A DNA stretch of 7,728 bases from Cellvibrionales bacterium UBA4495 (GTDB lineage Bacteria; Pseudomonadota; Gammaproteobacteria; Pseudomonadales; Porticoccaceae). This document shows positions 1-5,166 of this stretch, one piece after another. Position numbers and translations under genes: made by a program. The stretch is from positions 2,833 through 10,560 of the forward strand of contig DGNJ01000061.1 in NCBI GenBank assembly GCA_002388905.1, written 5' to 3'. How positions within the stretch are numbered: the first letter of the stretch is position 1; every line of letters starts with the position of its first letter. The notes below the pieces were generated by a model that was not told the DNA's origin, did not search any database, and saw only the letters and a program-made list of their open reading frames with translations.

Positions 1-164
1 GTGTTCAATTGCGCAGCAATCTCTTGATTCTCCAGGCCTGCTGCCGCCAGCAATACGATTTTGGCACGCCGGGCCAAGCGGACGCTGGTCATATTGGAGC
101 GAGCAAGTTTTTCAAGGGCTATCTTCTCGCTGTCGCTCAATATGATTTCCGGGGCAACACGCAT
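1..164 (-). CDS. IS630-family transposase, N-terminal part (cut by left window edge)
   Basis: The minus-strand frame from an ATG at 164-162 is open to the window edge and gives 54 residues, beginning MRVAPEIILSDSEKIALEKL. The pattern resembles the N-terminus of IS630-type (DDE) transposases: a short leader, then LARRAKIVLLAAAG, then a helix-turn-helix beginning ENQEIAAQL at about residues 45-53. In that family this region is the DNA-binding domain that recognises the element's ends; the catalytic DDE domain would lie off the left edge. A Shine-Dalgarno AGGAG at 176-172 sits 7 bases before the ATG, which fixes the start. Whether the gene is intact cannot be seen. It faces away from the antiporter gene, with about 240 bp between the two starts. 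The family call rests on recognition of a short N-terminus. A free-standing HTH protein of the same fold is the main alternative. Confidence 0.72.
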   Translation of the reverse strand, partial: MRVAPEIILSDSEKIALEKLARSNMTSVRLARRAKIVLLAAAGLENQEIAAQLN

Positions 165-174
165 TTGAGAACTC

Positions 175-201
175 CTGTCATGGGATACAATCATATGACA
201 G
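175..201 (-). promoter_or_regulatory. Inverted repeat directly upstream of the transposase Shine-Dalgarno
   Basis: CTGTCAT (175-181) and ATGACAG (195-201) are perfect 7-bp inverted copies separated by 13 bases. On the transposase strand the inner arm runs into the Shine-Dalgarno (ACAGGAG), so a hairpin in the mRNA would partly cover the ribosome site. As DNA, the repeat brackets a possible -10 box and could be an operator. Such sequestering structures are known in several IS families as a brake on transposition. Its role here is inference. Confidence 0.4.
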
Positions 202-217
202 AAAAGCATCAAATAAA
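190..217 (-). promoter_or_regulatory. Candidate sigma70 promoter for the transposase
   Basis: On the minus strand a TATGAT at 195-190 (5 of 6 matches to TATAAT) lies 16 bp downstream of a weak TTTATT at 217-212. Transcription would then start near 183, inside the inverted repeat and about 20 bases before the ATG. The -35 box matches poorly, so this is tentative. Confidence 0.28.
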
Positions 218-391
218 TCCATTAATTATGAAACACTACACTAGCGGGTCGGGTTATTATCTTGAGATGCCCTTAACTCTGTTTTGCGTTCGGCGAGGAC
301 GTCGAGCCCGGTAGGTTGATAGAATTGTTGCCCAAAACCGTGCCGGTGGGCCGGGTGTGCACAGGGTTTTGGAAGCGGCAGCCTCTGATTC

Positions 392-397
392 AAAAGG
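392..397 (+). promoter_or_regulatory. Ribosome binding site that decides the antiporter start
   Basis: AAAAGG ends 8 bases before the ATG at 406. The in-frame TTG at 316 has no comparable site at normal spacing, and the 30 residues between the two starts look unlike a membrane protein N-terminus. In the rest of 245-405 I see no convincing promoter; a TAGAAT at 320-325 resembles a -10 box but lacks a -35 partner. Confidence 0.5.
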
Positions 398-405
398 TCT
401 CAACA

Positions 406-2076
406 ATGCTTGACAGCGTATTTCTCCAGATTGGCCTGATCCTGGGCGTGGCCGCGGTACTAGGTGCTGTCGCCCAGGTTCTGCGTCAACCGCTTATTGT
501 CGCATTTCTTGCGGTGGGAATCCTGATGGGCCCCTCGGTGCTGGGGGTAGTGGAAATGCGCAGCGAAATCGAGCTGTTTGCCCGCCTCGGTATCGCGTTG
601 CTGTTGTTCGTGGTGGGGCTGAAGCTGGATCTTCACGTAATCCGGACCGTGGGGCCGGTGGCACTGGCGTCCGGCCTGGGCCAGGTGGTGTTCACCTCGG
701 TAATCGGCTACCTGATAGCGTTGCTCCTGGGCATGTCCCATGTCGCCGCCATTTACGTTGCGGTGGCTCTGACATTCTCAAGCACTATTATCATCGTGAA
801 GCTGCTTTCCGACAAGAAGGAAGTGGACTCACTCCACGGACGTATAGCCATCGGCTTTCTCATTGTCCAGGATATTGTCGTTGTGCTGGTCATGATCGGC
901 CTCACTGCGTTCGGGCAGCCCGCTGGTGGGGAAGGGGTAGGGGGCGAGGCGCTGAAGATCTTGTCGAAGGGCGCAGCCATGCTCATCTTCGTCGCTCTCA
1001 TGATGCGTTACGTCCTCCCCGGCCTGTTGCACCGTCTCGCGCGTTCCTCGGAGCTTCTCGTGCTGTTCGCCATAGCCTGGGCGGTGCTAGGTGCTTCCGC
1101 GGGGGATTTGTTGGGCTTCAGCAAGGAGGTCGGCGCTTTCCTCGCCGGCGTCTCCATCGCCTCCACCCCGTACCGCCAGCAGGTTGCAGCCCGGCTGGTA
1201 AGCCTGCGGGATTTTCTTCTTTTGTTCTTTTTTATCGAGCTGGGTGCGACATTGCAATTGTCGTCGCTTGGCGCCCAGATCGATAAGGCGATTATTTTTT
1301 CCCTCTTCGTACTGATTGGCAACCCCCTTATCGTCATGACCATTATGGGCTACATGGGTTACCGGCGGCGCACCGGCTTTCTCGCCGGTCTGACCGTGGC
1401 GCAGATCAGTGAATTTTCGCTGATTCTGGCTGCCCTCGGGGTTACCCTGGGTCATTTGCAGGAGGAGACGGTGGGGCTGATTACCCTGGTCGGCCTTATC
1501 ACTATCAGCGTATCCACCTATATGATCATGTACTCACACGTGCTTTACCGATACCTGGCGCCCTATCTGGGCTGGTTCGAAAGAAAGGTGGCACACCGGG
1601 AGCAGGTGTCGTTGGCCCATACCGCACAGGATGTGGATGTGATATTAGTGGGCTTGGGGCGGTTTGGAGCTGCCCTGGCGGAATTCCTGCGCCAACGAGG
1701 TTGCCGGCTGCTGGCCATAGATTTCGACCCGGAACTGGTACGGCAATACTCCCGCAATGGCTACCTGGTGCATTACGGAGACGTGGAGGAACCGGAATTT
1801 GTGGCGACCTGGCCACTGGGCCGGGCACAATGGGTGGTCAGCACTATCAGAGACCGCTCCATAAACCGTATGCTTCTGAACACGTTGCGGCACCATGACT
1901 ATAGGGGAAAAATCGCCATCTCGTCCTCGAGCCAACAGGAAGGCCGGCTGTTTGAGCGGGAAGGGGTCGACCTGGTCCTCATTCCCTTTTCCGATGCCGC
2001 CAAGGAAGCGGCAGACCAGATATGGACTTCCCCTGACCGGTCCGGGAGCGCCCGCTACAGCGGAGAACCGACATGA
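406..2076 (+). CDS. CPA2-family cation:proton (K+/H+ type) antiporter with C-terminal RCK (TrkA-N) domain
   Basis: This 556-aa inner-membrane protein exchanges a monovalent cation for protons. About twelve hydrophobic segments fill residues 5-400. Family marks include TFSST (123-127), the VQD signature (Q155, D156) whose Asp is the proton/cation site in Kef-type antiporters, and AQISEFS (332-338). A cytoplasmic RCK domain follows from about residue 409, with the Rossmann GLGRFG (416-421) and an acidic strand end IDFD (438-441). This indicates gating by NAD(H) or another nucleotide. No TrkA-C domain follows. An upstream TTG at 316 would add 30 residues, but the ATG at 406 is preferred: it has AAAAGG at 392-397 at good spacing and begins with the first membrane helix. 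The stop overlaps the next gene's start (ATGA, 2073-2076), implying translational coupling with the stress protein. A K+ substrate is likely from Kef resemblance, but Na+ cannot be excluded. Confidence 0.92.
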   Translation: MLDSVFLQIGLILGVAAVLGAVAQVLRQPLIVAFLAVGILMGPSVLGVVEMRSEIELFARLGIALLLFVVGLKLDLHVIRTVGPVALASGLGQVVFTSVIGYLIALLLGMSHVAAIYVAVALTFSSTIIIVKLLSDKKEVDSLHGRIAIGFLIVQDIVVVLVMIGLTAFGQPAGGEGVGGEALKILSKGAAMLIFVALMMRYVLPGLLHRLARSSELLVLFAIAWAVLGASAGDLLGFSKEVGAFLAGVSIASTPYRQQVAARLVSLRDFLLLFFFIELGATLQLSSLGAQIDKAIIFSLFVLIGNPLIVMTIMGYMGYRRRTGFLAGLTVAQISEFSLILAALGVTLGHLQEETVGLITLVGLITISVSTYMIMYSHVLYRYLAPYLGWFERKVAHREQVSLAHTAQDVDVILVGLGRFGAALAEFLRQRGCRLLAIDFDPELVRQYSRNGYLVHYGDVEEPEFVATWPLGRAQWVVSTIRDRSINRMLLNTLRHHDYRGKIAISSSSQQEGRLFEREGVDLVLIPFSDAAKEAADQIWTSPDRSGSARYSGEPT

Positions 2077-3047
2077 AACGCTTTGGAAAAATTCTTTACG
2101 TGGCCGACAAATCGGTTGACCAGGCGCCTGCCCTGAACCAGGTGGTCTCGCTGGCGAAAACCCACCAGGCGTCGCTTACCGTCATTGACGTGGTGCCGGA
2201 ATTTACCTCGGACATGGAACTGCCCGAGGAATGGAAATATTTCGAGTCCCTGGACCTGGTGGAAAAGATCCTGAAGGAGCGCCGAAGCGTTTTGGAAGCA
2301 CTGATCGAGCCTTATCGGGGTCAGGTCAACATCCATTGCCAACATGCCCGGGGCGTGGCTTTTGTTGAAGTAATCCGCTCCGTGCTTAGGGACGGGCACG
2401 ACCTGGTTGTCAAGGTTGCTGAAAATCCCCCTTGGTTGAAGCGGCTGTTTGGCAGTGGGGACATGCACCTGTTGCGCAAGTGCCCATGTCCGGTATGGAT
2501 GCTGAAGCCATCCGAGCAAGGGCACTATCGGTCTGTTATAGCCGCCGTGGATTTCGATCCCCTCAAGCGCACGGCTGTTGAACGACAACTTAACCGGGAG
2601 ATACTCGACGCCGCCAGCTCTGTTGCGGTGGCCAGCCACGCTGACCTGCACGTTGTTCATCTATGGGATGCTCCCGCTGAAGGAAAGGTGCGGGCCTGGA
2701 GCGACGATCCGGAAAAGGCACTTGAGGCCTATGTACAAAGCATCCTTTCACGCCACAGAGAGGGTATGGAGACGCTCCGCCATGACCTTGAAGAAATTCT
2801 CGGGCGTGAAACTTACGAATTTCTTTCCCCCAGCTTTCATTTGCGGCGGGGAATGCCGTCCAGGGCCATTCCGGAGATGACAAATCAGCTACAGGCGGAC
2901 CTGGTGGTGATGGGAACCCTTGGACGGACGGGTATCCCTGGCTTGTTTATCGGCAATACCGCCGAATCGGTGCTTGACCAACTGCAGTGCTCCGTACTCG
3001 CTATCAAGCCTCCGGGATTTCAGTCGCCCATTAAACTCGAGACATAA
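2073..3047 (+). CDS. Tandem-domain universal stress protein (UspE-like)
   Basis: The 324-aa soluble protein has two UspA folds in series, about residues 1-147 and 151-315, the same layout and near the same length as UspE of Escherichia coli. Domain 1 starts MKRFGKILYVADKS and ends with FGSGDMHLLRKCPCPVWMLK (126-145); it lacks the first glycines of the ATP loop, as is usual for UspE. Domain 2 starts VIAAVDFDP (155-163) and carries GTLGRTGIPGLFIGNTAE (281-298). This matches the G-2x-G-9x-G nucleotide loop, with Asn-Thr rather than Ser/Thr directly after the last Gly, and suggests ATP or AMP binding in this half only. Usp proteins help cells survive starvation, osmotic and redox stress and can bind transporters. 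The ATGA overlap with the antiporter gene suggests the two proteins are made together and may interact, which is inference. Confidence 0.92.
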   Translation: MKRFGKILYVADKSVDQAPALNQVVSLAKTHQASLTVIDVVPEFTSDMELPEEWKYFESLDLVEKILKERRSVLEALIEPYRGQVNIHCQHARGVAFVEVIRSVLRDGHDLVVKVAENPPWLKRLFGSGDMHLLRKCPCPVWMLKPSEQGHYRSVIAAVDFDPLKRTAVERQLNREILDAASSVAVASHADLHVVHLWDAPAEGKVRAWSDDPEKALEAYVQSILSRHREGMETLRHDLEEILGRETYEFLSPSFHLRRGMPSRAIPEMTNQLQADLVVMGTLGRTGIPGLFIGNTAESVLDQLQCSVLAIKPPGFQSPIKLET

Positions 3048-3137
3048 CTGTCAGGGGATTTAATAAGGGCGACGAACCCTTCCCTATTGGCTGTACCAAA
3101 TTCCAAATCCTGCTGACAGGGTCGATGCCATTGACCC
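3048..3137 (+). other. Foldable intergenic element: three-way junction plus adjoining hairpin
   Basis: Directly after the stress-protein stop, CTGTCAG (3048-3054) pairs with CTGACAG (3113-3119). After a small internal loop (G3055 against T3111-G3112), GGATTT (3056-3061) pairs with AAATCC (3105-3110). This makes a 13-bp closing helix. Inside are two small arms: AAGGG (3065-3069) with CCCTT (3077-3081), and TTGG (3087-3090) with CCAA (3096-3099). Next to it GGTCGAT (3120-3126) pairs with ATTGACC (3130-3136), including one G-T pair. No T-run follows, so it is not a standard rho-independent terminator. It could be a processed mRNA structure, a leader of the downstream gene, or a small palindromic repeat unit. 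No known riboswitch or RNA family was recognised. Confidence 0.45.
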
Positions 3138-3157
3138 GTGAAGTCCCTCCATTGACC
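3128..3157 (+). repeat. Direct repeat CCATTGACC x2, 21 bp apart
   Basis: CCATTGACC occurs at 3128-3136 and again at 3149-3157, a period of 21 bp, which is two turns of the helix. It lies 60-90 bp before the ATG of the next gene. Such phased direct repeats can be activator sites. The two TTGACC cores also resemble -35 boxes, but neither has a good -10 at 16-18 bp. Could be chance. Confidence 0.3.
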
Positions 3158-3216
3158 GGCGAGAATTTTGGCTTGAGACAGAGGCGAAGGACAATCGGGT
3201 CGTTCAAAGGAAATCG

Positions 3217-3933
3217 ATGACAATTTTTGTGGTTTACCTGTTGGCAACCGGAATCGTCGCCGCCTGGCTGGGCCAGGTCATGTGGCGGCACCTGGACGGG
3301 TTTGATTGGCAATATCGCTCCGACGACGTATGGACGGGCTTCTGGCTCGGTGTGCTCCTATGGCCGCTGTGGCTCATTGTAAGGCCAAGCCTTATATTGA
3401 GAGGCACTACCGTCCTGGCAGACGATAATCTGGAGAACTTTGATATCAACGGTGTTCTGGCAAATCGACGCCGTCAGGTGCATCAAGCAATCAAGAATCC
3501 ACCCTCCTGTGGAGCAAGGGTCAGCTACGGATTTCCCGACTTTGAACACGACAGCCCTGTCCAAACCGTTTTCGAGGCAGCAGACATCGAAGCGCACTTC
3601 AAGGGGAGGGAGCTTCCTTTGTTTTGGGGTGACGAGCAGGAGGCCCTCGTGGTATTCATTAAAGGCCGCGACGACAGTTCGCCCGAGACAACGCCTATCC
3701 CGGAGGCTGTCGATTTTGAAGATATGGCCGCTGAGTTGATCGATGCCGGGATCGGCGAGGTCTACTGTGCCGAGTGCGGGGCATATTGTGACGCTCATTC
3801 ATTGGAGAAGGTGGTACCGCCACTCACCCCCGGGTGGAACTTTGCCGATTATGTCTGCCCGGCAGGGCATAAGACATTTCGACGGAAACATATCCATATC
3901 CTGCCGGCTGGGAGGGGAGTTTCGGTTCGATAG
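3217..3933 (+). CDS. Uncharacterised membrane protein with two N-terminal helices and a C-terminal zinc-ribbon-like Cys/His cluster
   Basis: I do not recognise this 238-aa protein. Two hydrophobic helices are visible, at about residues 3-22 and 40-58, joined by a short Asp-rich loop (23-39). Arginines follow the second helix (R56, R62, R84-R86), so by the positive-inside rule the remaining 180 residues should be cytoplasmic. The C-terminal part has CAEC (184-187), C191, then CPAGH (214-218) and H225/H227, a spacing that could hold one zinc ion (C184, C187, C214, H218 or nearby). The middle (60-180) is polar and acidic with no motif I can name. The start is supported by AAAGGA ending 6 bases before the ATG. 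The gene reads the same way as the stress-protein gene but 169 bp behind it, with the structured element between, so it probably has its own promoter or a processed transcript. Confidence 0.8.
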   Translation: MTIFVVYLLATGIVAAWLGQVMWRHLDGFDWQYRSDDVWTGFWLGVLLWPLWLIVRPSLILRGTTVLADDNLENFDINGVLANRRRQVHQAIKNPPSCGARVSYGFPDFEHDSPVQTVFEAADIEAHFKGRELPLFWGDEQEALVVFIKGRDDSSPETTPIPEAVDFEDMAAELIDAGIGEVYCAECGAYCDAHSLEKVVPPLTPGWNFADYVCPAGHKTFRRKHIHILPAGRGVSVR

Positions 3934-4001
3934 CAACAGAGGAGGGGGGCTTGCGCCGATTAGTCGCGGCCATTAGCCATTTTCAGAAGCGTCCTATAAA
4001 T

Positions 4002-4033
4002 AAATTTCCGTACAGATCCCTTACGGAGGATTT
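4002..4033 (-). terminator. Weak hairpin downstream of tRNA-Pro, possible terminator
   Basis: TCCGTA (4007-4012) and TACGGA (4022-4027) form a 6-bp stem with a 9-base loop. AAAT (4002-4005) and ATTT (4030-4033) can extend it across a 1/2 internal loop. Read in the tRNA direction it is followed by the AT-rich AAATTTATTTATAGG rather than a clean T-run. It is about 45 bp past the tRNA 3' end. The stretch 3934-4077 otherwise holds only AT-rich sequence with no gene. Confidence 0.3.
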
Positions 4034-4077
4034 GAGGAAGCTGATAAATTTCTAACTTGCTGAAAATTAAGGGAATT

Positions 4078-4154
4078 TGGTCGGAGAGACAGGATTTGAA
4101 CCTGCGACCCCTGCCTCCCGAAGGCAGTGCTCTACCAGGCTGAGCTACTCTCCG
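4078..4154 (-). tRNA. tRNA-Pro (anticodon CGG), CCA encoded
   Basis: The minus strand folds as a complete 77-nt tRNA. The acceptor stem is CGGAGAG (4154-4148) with CTCTCCG (4088-4082). The D arm contains TAGCTCAGCCTGGTAGAGC. The anticodon stem CTGCC/GGCAG closes the loop TTCGGGA, giving anticodon CGG, which reads the proline codon CCG. The T arm contains GGTTCAAATCC. The discriminator is A (4081) and the terminal CCA is encoded (4080-4078). It reads proline codon CCG during translation, a common codon in GC-rich genomes. It lies downstream of the potassium channel gene on the same strand but has its own promoter. The sequence before the CCA end is AT-rich and could be an integrase attachment region, but no integrase or repeat of the tRNA end is visible. 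Confidence 0.97.
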
Positions 4155-4171
4155 ATCACCGGAAGCGGCGC

Positions 4172-4199
4172 ATTATAGCACCGCATTTCGCTGTGTAAA
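4172..4199 (-). promoter_or_regulatory. Strong sigma70 promoter of tRNA-Pro with GC-rich discriminator
   Basis: On the minus strand TTTACA (4199-4194) and a perfect TATAAT (4177-4172) are separated by 16 bp. Transcription should start about 7 bases later, giving a leader of roughly ten bases before the mature tRNA at 4154. The sequence just after the -10 is GCGCCGC. Such GC-rich discriminators are a known mark of stable-RNA promoters under stringent (ppGpp/DksA) control. The -35 box is only 5 bp from the channel gene's stop codon. Confidence 0.8.
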
Positions 4200-4204
4200 T
4201 CGCG

Positions 4205-5023
4205 TTAGGGGCGTTTTGGGGATTCGTCGTCCAGACGGGCCGACATGCGGTCAAGTTTGGCTTCCATACGCCGCAACCGGGCGTCCATGTCATCGAGCCG
4301 GTGATAGGTGGCTTTTTCTTCGCGGTACAGGTCCTGCTCGCCGCGGCTGAGAAAGTGGGCGGCAAATGCGGCGGTAAGCATTGAAAAGAGGGCAATGCCG
4401 AGCAGGATGACAAAGCTGCCAAAAATGCGGCCCACGTGGGTAACCGGCACCACGTCGCCATAACCCACCGTGGTCACCGTGACCCATGCCCACCAGATTC
4501 CATCCCAGGGCGTGCCGATACCCGGGTCGAGCACGGCCATCATGGCGCCGGCCATGACAATCACGATCAGGCTGGTAATCAGCGCGGTCCCCACTTCGTT
4601 TCGGGTCAGCATTTTTCGGGCACCGCTGCCCACATGCAAAAACAGGGACAGGATGATAAGCAGCCGAAGCAGGCGTAGTGCCCCCAGATGAACATCCCAG
4701 CCGAGAAGGAGTGGAATACCAAGCAGGATAATTACGAGATTCAGCCAATTGCTTTCCAGATAGCGGCCGGTGTGCCGTACCAACAGGGAGAGCACGCTGG
4801 TCTCCAGCACGAAAAGGCCCCAGAGAAGAATATCGTAGAGCCCCGCGCGGCCCGGTTCGAGAATACCCTGGCGTTCGGCCCACCAGTTCAACAGGATCCA
4901 TGCCGCCGCCATCAGCATGGGCACTTCGAAAATCACGCCAACGCGCCTGGCCAGCAGGTTTTCCTCAGGGGCCACGCCCGCGGCGCCGATAAGCCGGCTG
5001 ATTTGGCGACGATCGAATCTCAT
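4205..5023 (-). CDS. Voltage-gated-type (6TM) potassium channel with C-terminal coiled coil
   Basis: The 272-aa protein is an inner-membrane K+ channel subunit expected to form tetramers. Hydrophobic segments lie at about 29-48, 62-83, 91-108, 113-130 (S4-like) and 145-165, then a pore helix (174-184), the selectivity filter TVGYGD (185-190) and an inner helix (198-222). The S4-like helix LGALRLLRLLIILSLFLH has only two arginines (R117, R120), so voltage sensing may be weak or absent. The tail 236-266 is a clear coiled coil, with L243, M246, L250, M253, L257, M260, L264 in strict 3-4 spacing, probably helping tetramer assembly. No RCK or cyclic-nucleotide domain is present. The open frame extends to an ATG at 5134, but I place the start at 5023: the extra 37 residues are not channel-like and cover the intergenic palindrome. 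The Shine-Dalgarno is poor for either choice. The gene is divergent from the TetR gene. Confidence 0.88.
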   Translation of the reverse strand: MRFDRRQISRLIGAAGVAPEENLLARRVGVIFEVPMLMAAAWILLNWWAERQGILEPGRAGLYDILLWGLFVLETSVLSLLVRHTGRYLESNWLNLVIILLGIPLLLGWDVHLGALRLLRLLIILSLFLHVGSGARKMLTRNEVGTALITSLIVIVMAGAMMAVLDPGIGTPWDGIWWAWVTVTTVGYGDVVPVTHVGRIFGSFVILLGIALFSMLTAAFAAHFLSRGEQDLYREEKATYHRLDDMDARLRRMEAKLDRMSARLDDESPKRP

Positions 5024-5054
5024 GCTTACAGTAATCCGTTTTTCGGGCGAGTTT

Positions 5055-5074
5055 ATCATAGCCATGGCGATGAT
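5055..5074. promoter_or_regulatory. 20-bp near-perfect palindrome, candidate TetR-type operator
   Basis: ATCATAGCCATGGCGATGAT reads the same on both strands except for one mismatched pair (A5060/G5069), so 18 of 20 positions are symmetric around the perfect core GCCATGGC (5061-5068). It lies 31 bp before the channel ATG and 92 bp before the TetR start. TetR proteins bind palindromes of about this size, usually next to their own gene, so autoregulation plus control of the channel is the simplest reading. Two looser elements lie nearby: TGATCGGG at 5071-5078 and again at 5108-5115, and a -35-like TTGACT at 5102-5107 without a good -10 partner. Confidence 0.5.
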
Positions 5075-5166
5075 CGGGGAGGGCAGGGAGATCGACTTAC
5101 ATTGACTTGATCGGGAATTTGGGTCGAAAATCAATATCTGCGCCGTAGACAGTACTCAGGATCGCC

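Larger units (their letters stand above)
1..244 (-). mobile_element. Probable end of an IS630-type insertion sequence, boundary near 241-244
   Basis: The transposase gene start at 164 is followed outward by about 75 bp of AT-rich DNA (about 165-240). This changes to GC-rich sequence from about 242, typical of the rest of the window. At the transition is CTAG (241-244), a target sequence used by some IS630 members; others duplicate TA, and a TA also lies at 238-239. Read from the outside, the element end would begin TGTAGTGTTTCATAATTAAT. The opposite inverted repeat is outside the window, so the boundary is inferred from composition and target preference, not from a matched repeat. Confidence 0.4.

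Noticed and set aside
9..314. A 101-codon plus-strand open frame at the left edge
   Set aside because: It overlaps the transposase gene on the other strand, has no recognisable protein features and crosses the probable IS boundary.
316..405. N-terminal extension of the antiporter from a TTG codon
   Set aside because: There is no good ribosome site and the residues are unlike family N-termini; the ATG at 406 has an AAAAGG at correct spacing.
2055..2660. A 201-codon minus-strand open frame inside the stress-protein gene
   Set aside because: It is antisense to a clearly conserved gene, with no family motif; a by-product of codon bias.
3048..3119. MITE with terminal inverted repeats
   Set aside because: No flanking target duplication is visible (sequence before and after differs); kept only as a structured element.
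4024..4035. Possible tRNA remnant: CGGAG next to GATTTGA resembles the tRNA-Pro 3' end
   Set aside because: Only 12 matching bases with a 6-base gap; too short to claim a duplicated attachment site.
4290..4901. A 203-codon minus-strand frame inside the channel gene
   Set aside because: It is a shifted frame of the channel coding sequence; the TVGYGD frame is the real one.
5024..5134. 37-residue N-terminal extension of the channel
   Set aside because: It is not channel-like, has no Shine-Dalgarno, and covers the palindrome in the divergent intergenic space. Not fully excluded, since the chosen start also has a poor ribosome site.
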